DNA of 64,000 bases from Candidatus Baltobacteraceae bacterium (GTDB lineage: Bacteria; Vulcanimicrobiota; Vulcanimicrobiia; Vulcanimicrobiales; Vulcanimicrobiaceae): assembly GCA_036488875.1 (NCBI GenBank), contig DASXGW010000002.1:62001-126000 (forward strand). Direction: 5' to 3'. The position numbers and the translations under genes were made by a program. Shown piece after piece: positions 9,211 through 18,097 of this stretch (positions are counted from its first letter, which is position 1; every line of letters starts with the position of its first letter). Under the pieces are notes generated by a model. The model was given only the letters and a program-made list of their open reading frames with translations, was not told the DNA's origin and searched no databases.

Positions 9211-9253
9211 GTGTCATCCTGAGCGTAGTCGCGAAGCGACGAAGTCGAAGGGC
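9211..9253. repeat. Dispersed hairpin repeat (copy 1)
   Basis: The stretch between nadE and the next gene contains GTCGCGAAGCGAC (9228-9240), a perfect 5-bp stem with a GAA loop, followed by GAAGTCGAAGGG. A related GCGAAGCGAC and GAAGTCGAGGGG pair recurs at 22327-22404. It does not code for anything visible and resembles a dispersed intergenic REP-like element. Only two copies are visible here, so the repeat family is inferred. Confidence 0.5.
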
Positions 9254-9261
9254 AGGCGTAT

Positions 9262-9840
9262 GTGAGAAAAGCTTTTTTCCCCGTCGGTTTGAATCTCGAC
9301 GGGCGCAAGTGCGTCGTCATCGGCGCGCCCGACGACCGCGAAGCGATCGAGAAAACCGCGGCTTTGGAAGAGTCCGGTGCAAACGTTCGCCGGCTGACCG
9401 ATCCGCGGGCGGTTCGCGACGAGGATGTGATCGACGCATTCTTCGTGATTTCGACGCCGCAGGACGAGGCGCTCTCCGCGCGTCTGCGCGCATTGGCCGA
9501 TCGGCACCGGTTCCTGCTCTGCTGCATCGATCAACCGGCTCACGGATTCGTCGCGATGACGGCGATTGCCAAGGCCGGTCCCGTCCGCGTCGCGATCTCG
9601 ACGGCCGGCCTTGCGCCGCGCGTCGGCAAGAAACTGAAGCAGGCGCTCCAGCGCGCGATGGATGCGACGTTTGCGGCGTTCGTCGGCGAACTCGCCGAGC
9701 GCCGGCAGCGCGTGCGCGAAGCGCACCCTCACGTTGAGGAATCGGCGCTGCGCCGCTCCGACGCGATCGAAGCGGCCGACGGTTTTGAAGCCGACGTGAC
9801 CTTTCGCTATCCTCAGTGGTTCCGCAATGGCGGCGCTTGA
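9262..9840 (+). CDS. Siroheme synthase N-terminal (precorrin-2 dehydrogenase-like) protein
   Basis: A 192-residue protein with the start 'FFPVGLNLDGRKCVVIGA' and the later 'VRVAISTAGLAPRVGKKLKQ' of the CysG/Met8 N-terminal domain, which oxidises precorrin-2 to sirohydrochlorin and can insert iron. The nucleotide-binding glycine motif is degenerate: 'VIGAPDDREAIEK' replaces the usual GGGxVAxRK. The residue usually important for catalysis cannot be confirmed by eye. The GTG start at 9262 is supported because the preceding ATG runs directly into a stop. It overlaps cinA by 14 bp. No other siroheme genes are nearby. Confidence 0.7.
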   Translation: MRKAFFPVGLNLDGRKCVVIGAPDDREAIEKTAALEESGANVRRLTDPRAVRDEDVIDAFFVISTPQDEALSARLRALADRHRFLLCCIDQPAHGFVAMTAIAKAGPVRVAISTAGLAPRVGKKLKQALQRAMDATFAAFVGELAERRQRVREAHPHVEESALRRSDAIEAADGFEADVTFRYPQWFRNGGA

Positions 9841-11071
9841 ACTGATTGCCGTCGGCACGGAGCTGCTGCTGGGGCAGCTCGTCGACACGAACACCACGCA
9901 TATCGAGCAGCAGCTGGCGGAAAACGGAATCGACGTGCGCGCAACCCACACGATCGGCGATAATCGCGAACGCATCGCGGCGGTGATCTCCGACGCGCTC
10001 GCGCGAGCCGACGGCGTCATCACGACGGGCGGGCTCGGCCCGACGATCGACGACCTCACGAAGGAGGCGGTCTGCGACGCGCTCGGTTTCGGCGTGGAGT
10101 TATACGAGCCGGCGCTGCGGCAAATGGAGTCCTTCTTCGCGCAGATCGGCCGCGAGATGCGTCCCAACAATCGCAAGCAGGCGGAGTTGCCGGCCGGCAG
10201 CCGCCCGCTCGACAATCCGCACGGCACGGCGCCCGGGTTCGTCGCGTTCGACGCAAACGGAAAGTTCGTCGCTTGCATGCCGGGCGTGCCGCGCGAGATG
10301 AAACCGATGCTGGCAGAGCGCTTACTGCCGTTCTTACGCGAGCGGTTTGCGGTGAACTCGGCGATTTACACGCGCGTGCTCCATACCATCAATCTCGGCG
10401 AGTCGGAGATCGACCATCGCATCGACGACCTCTTTCGTGCCGGTGAAAACCCGAAGATTGCCGTACTCGCGCACGAGTATCGCGCCGACGTGAAGATCAT
10501 GGCCAAAGCGGCGTCGGCGCGAGAAGCGCAAGCGATGATCGCCCCGATCCAGCGCGAGATCGAGATGCGGCTCGAGGGTCACGTTTTCGGAACCGATGAA
10601 GCGACGATCCAGTCGTCGATTCACGCAGCGCTGCAGGCGCGCGGCGAAATGCTCGCGGTCGCCGAGTCGTGTACGGGCGGCCGCATCGCGGCAGCGCTCA
10701 CGAGCGTTCCGGGCTCGTCGAAGAGCTTCACCGGCGGGGTCGTGGCGTACGACAATGCCGTCAAAACGGCGGCGCTCGGCGTCGAGGCCGAGCTCATCGA
10801 GCGCGCCGGTGCGGTGAGCGAAGAGGTCGCGATCGCGATGGCCCGGGGAGCGCGGGAACGCCTCGGGGCCGACGTGGCCCTGTCGACGACCGGCATTGCG
10901 GGCCCTGACGGCGGCACCCCGGAGAAGCCGGTCGGGCTCGTATGGTTCGCGATCGACGACGTTTCGGGGGCGCGCGCGTGGCGGATCGTGTTCCGGGGCG
11001 ATCGCGCTGCCGTGCAGAGCCGCGCGACGACCGCTGGGTTGGGTATGATCTGGAAACGATGCCATGGGTGA
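9827..11071 (+). CDS. cinA: CinA, nicotinamide-nucleotide amidohydrolase / ADP-ribose hydrolase-like
   Basis: A 414-residue full-length CinA. The N-terminal half is a molybdopterin-binding-like domain ('ELIAVGTELLLGQLVDTNT', 'ITTGGLGPTIDDLT', 'MPGVPREMKPML'). The C-terminal half is the amidase domain with 'AVAESCTGGRIAAALTSVPGSS' and 'STTGIAGPDGGTPEKPVGLV'. Family members remove pyrophosphate from ADP-ribose and deamidate nicotinamide mononucleotide, recycling pyridine nucleotides, which fits the nadE neighbourhood. The ATG overlaps the upstream gene by 14 bp, and its own 3' end overlaps the next gene by 13 bp. Confidence 0.93.
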   Translation: MAALELIAVGTELLLGQLVDTNTTHIEQQLAENGIDVRATHTIGDNRERIAAVISDALARADGVITTGGLGPTIDDLTKEAVCDALGFGVELYEPALRQMESFFAQIGREMRPNNRKQAELPAGSRPLDNPHGTAPGFVAFDANGKFVACMPGVPREMKPMLAERLLPFLRERFAVNSAIYTRVLHTINLGESEIDHRIDDLFRAGENPKIAVLAHEYRADVKIMAKAASAREAQAMIAPIQREIEMRLEGHVFGTDEATIQSSIHAALQARGEMLAVAESCTGGRIAAALTSVPGSSKSFTGGVVAYDNAVKTAALGVEAELIERAGAVSEEVAIAMARGARERLGADVALSTTGIAGPDGGTPEKPVGLVWFAIDDVSGARAWRIVFRGDRAAVQSRATTAGLGMIWKRCHG

Positions 11072-12072
11072 GACTGCTTGCTTGCGCGGCGCTCGCCGGC
11101 TCGCTTGCTGCTTGCACGGCCGTCGAACGACTCGCGCACAAACCGGCGCAATACATCGACCTGAACTATCCGGTCGGTAAGAGCGCTCAACAACAATATC
11201 CGCACACGGTCGATGCGTCCGGCGCGCTGTGGTACATCGACGGCGACGCGCTCGTCCGCTCGACTGCACCGTCGCGGCGCGACGTCGTGCACGATCCGGA
11301 CGTTAAATCCGGCACGCTTTTTTGGTACGACCGGGCCGTGTATGCCGTCGACGGCAGCGGAACGACGCTGGCGCGCGTCGGCACGAAGCTGCACGTCGAA
11401 CCCACCGATGTGCCCGATAAATACGCGCCGGTGGAGGGAGCTATCGCCGACTCGCGTAACCGCTGGGTCGTCCTCGCACAAACCAAACCGCACGAGCTTG
11501 CCGTGCTGGACGTCTGGAAGTGGTACGGCGAGCGGATTCCGGCATCCATCGACCCGTACGCGTCGACGTTAGCGGGCGGAGCTCACGGCAAAAAGTATCT
11601 CGTCGTCGCCGACGCGACCAAACCGGTCATCGCGATCAAGAACCGCTGGAACGGCCGCTCGGTAATCGTTAGCGTTCCCGACAACGCGTGCTTTTCGGGT
11701 TCGCGCGGTACGTGGCACGTGCCGGTCGACGTTCGCGGCCGAGACAGTACGAAAACCTGGGTGACGGCCGGAAGCCACATCGTCTCCATTGACCTTCCGA
11801 GCAAGCGAACCTTGCGCACTTGGGACGTCGACGGGTGCGCGATGCGCATCTTACGTGCGGACGCCGATCAGGCGACGGTCCTCTTGGGATCGCGTGACGG
11901 CAACACGTTCACGTCATCGGTCGTGCGCGTCGACCACGGCGGCGTTCATCCGCTCGATCAGTACGGAAAACTCGACGGTCTGGCCGGCGGCGCGATTATC
12001 GACCGCTACGAACGTTTGTGGTGGTACGACGCGAAAGCTCACGCTTTCGTCTGCCGCACCCCCCTCGCTTAA
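11059..12072 (+). CDS. Hypothetical lipoprotein, possible beta-propeller
   Basis: A 337-residue protein beginning with a clear lipoprotein signal ending in LAAC at about residue 19. The rest consists of repeated short beta-like blocks such as 'GALWYIDGDALVRS', 'RAVYAVDGSGTTLAR' and 'RLWWYDAKAHAFVC', suggesting a beta-propeller. I do not recognise a named family. The ATG at 11059 overlaps cinA by 13 bp, so it is coupled to cinA translation. It probably sits in the periplasm or on the outer membrane. Confidence 0.65.
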   Translation: MPWVRLLACAALAGSLAACTAVERLAHKPAQYIDLNYPVGKSAQQQYPHTVDASGALWYIDGDALVRSTAPSRRDVVHDPDVKSGTLFWYDRAVYAVDGSGTTLARVGTKLHVEPTDVPDKYAPVEGAIADSRNRWVVLAQTKPHELAVLDVWKWYGERIPASIDPYASTLAGGAHGKKYLVVADATKPVIAIKNRWNGRSVIVSVPDNACFSGSRGTWHVPVDVRGRDSTKTWVTAGSHIVSIDLPSKRTLRTWDVDGCAMRILRADADQATVLLGSRDGNTFTSSVVRVDHGGVHPLDQYGKLDGLAGGAIIDRYERLWWYDAKAHAFVCRTPLA

Positions 12073-12078
12073 CCGGCG

Positions 12079-13107
12079 TTAGCTTCCGTACCCTACTGCT
12101 TTTAGCACCCGTTGCGTTGCGACGGCGTCTTCGAACGTCGGCAGAGCGTTGGGTTGGCCTTCGATCGCTTTGACGAACTCGTCGTAGAGCTCCATCAACA
12201 GTGGAACGTTTCCGTTGATCGTGCTGAGTTTGGCGTACGGTGACGGCTTGCAGTCGAGCTCGCTGGTTTCATCCTTCTCAACGGTAAAGAGCTGGAGTTC
12301 GATCATGCTGGAGCCGCTGGCAACCGCACTGCGATCCTCACCGTGTAGCGCGCACGTATATCCCTCCGCCGCGGTCGTGCCGTCGACCGTCAACCGCGCG
12401 ATGAGCCCGTCACCGTAATCGAGCAGCGCGAACGCGCCGTCGTCAACCGTCGACGCAAACTCGCCCTCGTCGTCGTGCCGAACCACATTTGCCGTGCGCG
12501 TCATGCCGAGCGTGCGCTGCGGCACGCGCGCGACCAGCCAGCTAGCCTGATCGATGAGATGTGATAGCATCGCGCCCGCGAGGCCGCCGCCGCGATCGCG
12601 GTCGAACCACCACCCGCGCGTGCGGCGGCTCGATCGATGGAGCATCGGGCGCAGTGACGTGATCTCGACGTCGCGCAGCGGATCGAGATGATGGTTGACC
12701 ACCAGCTCCTTGAGCGCTTGCGCTTGCGGAACGAAACGAAACTCGTGAGCGACCCCGCACGCGGTGCCGGCCGCTTTGGCGGCACCCAGCATCGCCTCGG
12801 CGTCCGCGACGCTGATTGCAAAAGGCTTCTCGCAGATGACGGGCTTGCGCGCGTCGAGCGCGGCCGACACGTCATCTTTATGCGCAAACGGTGGGGAAGC
12901 AATCGTGACGGCGTCGAGCTCGACGCCCGCGAGCATTTCGGCGCACGACCGAAAATGATGCGGTATGCCGCGCTCCTCCGCGACGCGCGCCGCGCTGTGC
13001 GGCGACGCGAGCGCGACGACCTCGAATCGTTTATGGGCTAACAGGGCCGGAAGGTGCGCGTGGACGCCGAACCCGGCGCCGGCGATTCCGATGCGATAGG
13101 TTTTCAC
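12079..13107 (-). CDS. Gfo/Idh/MocA family oxidoreductase
   Basis: A 342-residue NAD(P)-dependent oxidoreductase. It has an N-terminal Rossmann motif 'IGIAGAGFGVHAHLPAL', the family 'VICEKPFA' motif near residue 95 (the EKP lysine is usually catalytic) and a C-terminal beta-sheet substrate domain. The substrate, commonly a sugar or inositol derivative, cannot be predicted. It lies 6 bp downstream of the aminotransferase gene on the same strand, so a shared pathway (oxidation of an alcohol followed by transamination, or sugar-amine metabolism) is possible but unproven. Confidence 0.85.
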   Translation of the reverse strand: MKTYRIGIAGAGFGVHAHLPALLAHKRFEVVALASPHSAARVAEERGIPHHFRSCAEMLAGVELDAVTIASPPFAHKDDVSAALDARKPVICEKPFAISVADAEAMLGAAKAAGTACGVAHEFRFVPQAQALKELVVNHHLDPLRDVEITSLRPMLHRSSRRTRGWWFDRDRGGGLAGAMLSHLIDQASWLVARVPQRTLGMTRTANVVRHDDEGEFASTVDDGAFALLDYGDGLIARLTVDGTTAAEGYTCALHGEDRSAVASGSSMIELQLFTVEKDETSELDCKPSPYAKLSTINGNVPLLMELYDEFVKAIEGQPNALPTFEDAVATQRVLKAVGYGS

Positions 13108-13113
13108 GATACG

Positions 13114-14412
13114 TTACTCGTTGCTCCGAATGGCGGCTTCGAGCAGCTCGATCCCGCGACTGAGCTGTCGATCGGTGATGACTAAGGGCGGTGCGACGGT
13201 GACGGTGTCGCCTTCCGGGCCCGCCTGCAGAACGATGACGCCCGATGCAAGCGCGCGTTTGACGACGCGATCCGCCGTCGCCGCGTCGCGAAGCTGGATG
13301 CCCCAAAACAAGCCGCGGCCGCGGACGCCGCTGACGTTCTTGCGTGCGCGCAGCGCGTCCAGACGGGAAGCCAGCGCGAGTCCGGCTTGCCGCGCTTTCG
13401 CCGGAAGTGCCATCCGCTCGATTTCGCTGATCGTTGCCAGCGCCGCGGCGCAGCCCATGGGGTTGCCGAGGTACGTCGACGTGTGCAGCGCTTCCCCGGT
13501 GGAGAGCGGCCACGCGTCCATGATCTCCGGGCGTCCGGCGCAGGCGCTGATCGGGAAGCCCGATCCCATCGCCTTACCGATGCAGATGATGTCGGGGACG
13601 ACGCGATCGTGCTCGACGGCGAACCACGTTCCCGTTCGCCCGAATCCCGTGTAAATTTCGTCGGCGATCATCACGACGCCAAGCTCGGTGCACACATCTT
13701 TTAGCGCCGCGAGATACCCGGGCGGAGGCACGATGCAGCCGGCGCGTCCCTGAATCGGTTCGACGATCAGCGCCGCAACGTTGCCGTCGCGCTCGATGGC
13801 TTCGCGCGCCGTCGCAACGGCAGCACCGGTATTCGCGCCCGCGACGTTATGCGGGTACTCGAGGAAGATCGCGCTCGGGCCAAGCGCGCCCGCAAACGGC
13901 GTTCGGAACTTCTCGACGCCGCAGAGCGGCAACGCGCCGAGCGAAAGTCCGTGATAGGCGTTGCGATAGGCGACGAAGTGCGATTTGCCGGTCGAAAGCA
14001 TCGCGGTTTTGAGCGCGGCTTCGACGGCTTCGGATCCCGTCGTCGCCAAAAACGTCTTGGTCAGTCCGCGCGGCAGCACGGTCGCGAGCTTTTCCAGCAA
14101 TCGCGTTCGGGCTTCGTGCGGATGAACGTCGCCCATGCCGTGCATGAGCCGCGCGGCTTGGTCGGCAACGGCGGAAATGACGTAGGGATTGCCGTGACCG
14201 GCGTTCGCGACGCCAAACGCTGCCGTAAGATCGATGTAGCGGTTGCCGTCGACGTCGGTGACGGTCGCGCCGCTCGCCGACTCCCAAAACACCGGAAACT
14301 CGTCGCTGAGGTACGTGACGTTGCGCGACTCGTGCGCGCGCAGCGAGGGAAGCAGTTCGGCCGTGCGTGGACCAGGTATCGCAGTGACGACGCGTTCGAG
14401 TTCGTCGCTCAT
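13114..14412 (-). CDS. Class III pyridoxal-phosphate aminotransferase
   Basis: A 432-residue enzyme of the ornithine/GABA aminotransferase type. Landmarks: 'YIDLTAAFGVANAGHGNP', 'TGSEAVEAALKTA' (phosphate binding), 'VIADEIYTGFGRTG' (Asp contacting the PLP ring) and the PLP lysine in 'IICIGKAMGSGFPISA'. The ATG at 14412 overlaps the stop of the LuxC-like gene by 4 bp, so the pair is coupled. That makes a fatty or acyl aldehyde a plausible amino acceptor, which would yield an amine. This substrate assignment is inference. Confidence 0.88.
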   Translation of the reverse strand: MSDELERVVTAIPGPRTAELLPSLRAHESRNVTYLSDEFPVFWESASGATVTDVDGNRYIDLTAAFGVANAGHGNPYVISAVADQAARLMHGMGDVHPHEARTRLLEKLATVLPRGLTKTFLATTGSEAVEAALKTAMLSTGKSHFVAYRNAYHGLSLGALPLCGVEKFRTPFAGALGPSAIFLEYPHNVAGANTGAAVATAREAIERDGNVAALIVEPIQGRAGCIVPPPGYLAALKDVCTELGVVMIADEIYTGFGRTGTWFAVEHDRVVPDIICIGKAMGSGFPISACAGRPEIMDAWPLSTGEALHTSTYLGNPMGCAAALATISEIERMALPAKARQAGLALASRLDALRARKNVSGVRGRGLFWGIQLRDAATADRVVKRALASGVIVLQAGPEGDTVTVAPPLVITDRQLSRGIELLEAAIRSNE

Positions 14413-15635
14413 CGTTCGTCGTCGATCCAGCGAACGAACTCGGCGATGCGCGGACGGCCGCCGTGCCGTCCTGCCGCGACCGGGGATTGCAGCTCGCCGA
14501 AACGGGCGATGCGCGAGGCACCGGTTGCAACGGCCATGGCCGTAATATCGTCGCGCGCGCCGGCCACCGCAACGGCTTCGACCGGGAGCCGATGCGCCGT
14601 GCAATAGGCCACCACGTCGGCGGGGCGCGAAACCGCGCGCACGCCGATGGCGCGCGGCAAGAACGAGGGAGGTTCGTCGAGCGTCGCGGTCGCGTCGACG
14701 AGGAACGTCGCCGTGGTATCGGAGTGCGTGCCGCCGCGGCCTTGGGCCGCGCGAAATGCCGACAAGTCTCGTGCCGCTGCGACGCTCGCAACGGTCTGTG
14801 GCGAGCGCTCTGCGACGGGAAATTCCACGTTTGCGCGTTCGACCGCGCGCGCGAGCACCTCGGCGAACGCGTCGGGCGTGACGGTGCCCCCAACCTCCAC
14901 GAAGAGCGCGTGCAAACTCAAGCAGCCCTCGGTTTCGTAGAGGACGAGGTCGCGCGCCGCGCCCCCAGCCGTTTCCTCGGCTTGCCTTGGCGTCGCGAGC
15001 GCCTCGCGAGCGACGTAACCGATGCTCGCCCGCGTACCGAACGGAATCAGCCGGGTACGCGGCGTCAACGTACTCGCAATCGACGCGATCGTTTCGTCGT
15101 CACCGAACGCGACGACGACGTCGAACTCGGCCAGATCGCGCTCGCGAACCGCGCCCTCCCACTGTGCGGCAAGCGCCGTGCCGGCAAACTCCTCGAGCTC
15201 TTCCTTTAAGGTCGCGAAGAACGCCGCAATCAACGCGTCCTCGCGGTCCTTCACCACGACGTCGCACTTAGCCAGCAGTGCGAAGATTGCCGGGAAGAGC
15301 GCGACCCCAACGGTCGTACGGCTAGAGATCACGCAGACGCGTCCCGCGGGGAGCGCACGCTCGCGCGGGCCGTTACCGCGCACCGCGAATCCGTCGAGGA
15401 CGTCGAGGGTTCCCAGCTCGCGCTCGACGGTTGCTTCGAGTTCGACTGCAGTCAACGCCCCGAACAGCCGGTCCAGCGCATACTCCGCCGCCGGCATGGA
15501 GTATCCGGTGCGCGCGCAGACGCGTTCGAGCGCCCGCACGCGAGGGGGAAAGTCGCCGTCCCTCCACCGCTCGGCCGCGTCGGCGATCGCACGTAGAATC
15601 GAACGGACCGGTCGCGCGGCTAGGCCTTTTCTCAT
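14409..15635 (-). CDS. LuxC-like acyl-CoA/acyl-protein reductase
   Basis: A 408-residue aldehyde-dehydrogenase-fold protein resembling LuxC, the reductase of the bacterial fatty-acid reductase complex, which forms an acyl-cysteine and reduces it with NADPH to an aldehyde. The probable nucleophile is the cysteine in 'YETEGCLSLHALFVEVGG'. 'AGRVCVISSRTTVGVALFPAI' and 'FDVVVAFGDDETI' fit the nucleotide-binding half. The ATG at 15635 is chosen because upstream in-frame sequence reaches into the divergent gene. It is coupled to the aminotransferase by a 4-bp overlap. No luciferase genes (luxAB) are present. Confidence 0.75.
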   Translation of the reverse strand: MRKGLAARPVRSILRAIADAAERWRDGDFPPRVRALERVCARTGYSMPAAEYALDRLFGALTAVELEATVERELGTLDVLDGFAVRGNGPRERALPAGRVCVISSRTTVGVALFPAIFALLAKCDVVVKDREDALIAAFFATLKEELEEFAGTALAAQWEGAVRERDLAEFDVVVAFGDDETIASIASTLTPRTRLIPFGTRASIGYVAREALATPRQAEETAGGAARDLVLYETEGCLSLHALFVEVGGTVTPDAFAEVLARAVERANVEFPVAERSPQTVASVAAARDLSAFRAAQGRGGTHSDTTATFLVDATATLDEPPSFLPRAIGVRAVSRPADVVAYCTAHRLPVEAVAVAGARDDITAMAVATGASRIARFGELQSPVAAGRHGGRPRIAEFVRWIDDER

Positions 15636-15702
15636 CTGACGCTCACTCGTTCTTCTTAGGAGCCCGAGGTTCCCAAGGAAGGGATGGCAAAAAGGCGCGT
15701 CC

Positions 15703-16983
15703 ATGTCTCGAGTGGGCCGAACGCTGTTCGTTATCGTCGCCGCCGCCGCCATCGCCTTGGTGATCGGCAGTACTGCGTGCACGCGGCGTGGGGGTAACGG
15801 CGCGCCGCCGGTGGTGACCCCGACCCCGATCAACGCCTACTACGTCAATCCCGTCAAAGGAAAAGACACGAACAACGGCTCGGTCTCGGAACCGTTCAAA
15901 ACGCTCACCCACGCGCTCGCCACCGTCGTAAAGACCGCCGGAATGGGCATCACCATCAACCTGACCAAAGGCACGTACTCGGTGCGCAGCGGCGAGACGT
16001 TTCCGATCGTCATTCCGGCCGGCGTTGTCGTGGCCGGCACCAACTACGGGCATTCGCAGTCGAAGGGCACGTTCATCAACGGGTCGGGCGAAGACACGTA
16101 CATCGAAACGGCGTTAAACAAGGCTCCGCACACGTTCTCCGCGACCGTCATCGTCAAGGGCGGCGTATCGGCGACGCTCAATCAACTCTACGTCGGGACG
16201 TCGGCGGTGCCAAGCGGCATCTACGCGTCGGTCGACGACTTCGGCACCGTCACCGGCGACGCCGATACGTTCGGCGCCGGCGCGCACGAGCCGTCGACCG
16301 GCGGCGTGCTGCTGCCGAGCGGAACGCTGCACTGCCTCGCCTGCACGATCGGCGGCCGCGATTACGGAATCGAGGCCTTCACGCTGGCGTCGGCGACGAG
16401 CGCGCCGTCAATTTCGCTCAGCGGACCCGGTCAAGCCGTCATTAGCGGCAACGACGCGATTCGTACCGACGGCACCGCTTCGGTGACGGCCTCGGGACAG
16501 AATTTTGCCGCGCGTGATTCGGCGTATACCGATACGTACGCCGTTGCCTCGCCGTCGAGCAAACCGGCGACCGTGCCCGCGACGACGACCGGGCCGACGA
16601 GCACGCCGACGTCGAGCTCGTCGTCGTCGGGTTCTTCCTCGGGTATGACGCTCGACTTTGGGTACGGCGCGACGGGTTCGTCGGGAGGGAACACGTTCGG
16701 ACTCGCGCACAGCCTTCACGAAATTTACATCACGACGGGCGGCGCCACGCTCGTCGCGCGCAGCAATACGTGGCTGCATTTCGAAACGCAAGGCACTTCG
16801 GGCGCCGGCTTGTATCGCAAAGAGCAAGTGTTCGGACCGGGAACGACCGGGAAAAACGTAACGATCCTCTCGAGCGCCGGCGGATCGAAGGTCGTCGTCG
16901 GGCCGCAACCGGCATCGACGCCCACGCCGTCGCCCACACCGTATTACAGCACGTCGCCGTCACCGACGGCGAGCTCGACCTAG
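15703..16983 (+). CDS. DUF1565 / right-handed beta-helix lipoprotein
   Basis: A 426-residue secreted protein. A hydrophobic signal ends in the lipobox STAC near residue 26, followed by a threonine/proline linker. The DUF1565 signature 'YYVNPVKGKDTNNGSVSEPF' comes next, then beta-helix-like repeats in the pattern of pectate lyase-like folds. A serine/threonine-rich stretch (about residues 285-310) and a Pro-Thr-Ser tail suggest surface linkers. The gene lies opposite to, and between, the LuxE-like and LuxC-like genes. Substrate or ligand unknown; a carbohydrate is typical of the fold. Confidence 0.75.
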   Translation: MSRVGRTLFVIVAAAAIALVIGSTACTRRGGNGAPPVVTPTPINAYYVNPVKGKDTNNGSVSEPFKTLTHALATVVKTAGMGITINLTKGTYSVRSGETFPIVIPAGVVVAGTNYGHSQSKGTFINGSGEDTYIETALNKAPHTFSATVIVKGGVSATLNQLYVGTSAVPSGIYASVDDFGTVTGDADTFGAGAHEPSTGGVLLPSGTLHCLACTIGGRDYGIEAFTLASATSAPSISLSGPGQAVISGNDAIRTDGTASVTASGQNFAARDSAYTDTYAVASPSSKPATVPATTTGPTSTPTSSSSSSGSSSGMTLDFGYGATGSSGGNTFGLAHSLHEIYITTGGATLVARSNTWLHFETQGTSGAGLYRKEQVFGPGTTGKNVTILSSAGGSKVVVGPQPASTPTPSPTPYYSTSPSPTASST

Positions 16984-16993
16984 TGTCCCGGAA

Positions 16994-18097
16994 CTAACGC
17001 GGAAGCAGCGTCTCGGCGTCGAGCGAACAGCCGCGCAGCGACGCGCCGGCGTCGCGTCCGATGACCACCAGTCCATCCGTAAAACGCACGCCCAGATCTT
17101 CGGTCGCGACGGCAATGCACGACGACCGGTTTCCAAGATCCACGTGCACGAGCGCGCCGACCGTCCCGTCGGGCAGCGTTTTCCCGTCGGCGCCGGCGAC
17201 GCGCGTACGCAGCCACGGCGGCGCGATTTTTCGCCGGCCCTCCGGCGCACCGCGCGACAGCGGCGCATCGTAGTACTGTGTCGTCAACTCCGTCATTCCG
17301 TACTCGGCGACGATCGCGGTGACGGGAAGGTCGAAGGCGCGCGACGCACGCGCATAGAGCTCTTCGCGCGCGACCGCGCGCGTGCGGCCTTTGAAGCCGC
17401 CGGTTTCCATGATCCGGCTCGCCGGCGGCAGCGGAAGATCGATTCCGCGGCGTTCGAGTTCGTCGAGGATATGCAGCAAACCAAATGCCGTCGTCCCGAC
17501 GCATACGGCGGCGTTGTCGCCGGCTGCCGCGCGCGCGTCGGCGATAAATGCGTCGACGAACAGCTCGTCGCCGCGAACGTACCAGCCGGTCTGGCCGTCG
17601 CCGAAGTGCAGGCTGACTTGCTGCATCATGTATCCAAGCGACGAGTGCGGGCGATCCGCGGGATTCGGGACGACGTTGAAGTAGCGAAGCCGGGCGCCGT
17701 CGCCGAGCACGAAGCGGTCGAAACCGGCGAGCAGTGCCGCGTCGTAGAGGGCGCGCGTTTCCATGAAGTGACGCCCGCCGGTGCCGGTCGTCGTTCCGCT
17801 GGTTTCGAAGGCGAGCGCGGCACTCGCCGGATCGAACGTCGCGAGCGCCGCCTCTTTGTACGCCGCGGCTGGTACCGCCGGAATGGCCTCCCAGCGCGCG
17901 GGCAGACTGCTGCGCGAAATGCCGGCGCTCGCGCAATACCGGGCGTACGGAGCGTTGTAGCGAAGTTGATACTCGAGTAGGCGCGACGCGAGATCGTCGA
18001 ATTGGGCTTCGGGGAGATCTCGCTCGTGCGCGTGCCAGCCGTCGATGACGGCGAAGATCTCGGCGTCGAGCGCGGACGACTCCGCCGCGTAGGTCAC
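16994..18097 (-). CDS. LuxE-like acyl-protein synthetase
   Basis: A 367-residue adenylate-forming protein like LuxE, which activates a fatty acid with ATP and passes the acyl group to LuxC. Visible motifs: the P-loop-like 'FETSGTTTGTGGRHF', 'SSLGYMMQQVSLHFGDG' and 'VAEYGMTELTTQYYD'. The LuxE acyl-accepting cysteine near the C-terminus may be the one in 'ASLRGCSLDAETLLPR'. Its start overlaps the CoA-binding-protein gene by 4 bp. Together with the LuxC-like gene some 1.4 kb away on the same strand it suggests a complete fatty-acid reductase pair. Confidence 0.75.
   Translation of the reverse strand: MTYAAESSALDAEIFAVIDGWHAHERDLPEAQFDDLASRLLEYQLRYNAPYARYCASAGISRSSLPARWEAIPAVPAAAYKEAALATFDPASAALAFETSGTTTGTGGRHFMETRALYDAALLAGFDRFVLGDGARLRYFNVVPNPADRPHSSLGYMMQQVSLHFGDGQTGWYVRGDELFVDAFIADARAAAGDNAAVCVGTTAFGLLHILDELERRGIDLPLPPASRIMETGGFKGRTRAVAREELYARASRAFDLPVTAIVAEYGMTELTTQYYDAPLSRGAPEGRRKIAPPWLRTRVAGADGKTLPDGTVGALVHVDLGNRSSCIAVATEDLGVRFTDGLVVIGRDAGASLRGCSLDAETLLPR

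Noticed and set aside
16600-16650. Serine-codon repeat in the beta-helix gene as a CRISPR or tandem repeat
   Set aside because: The short TCG/AGC runs encode a Ser/Thr linker and have no spacer-repeat structure.
14409-18097. Bioluminescence operon
   Set aside because: LuxC- and LuxE-like genes are present but no luciferase subunits (LuxA/LuxB) occur in the window.
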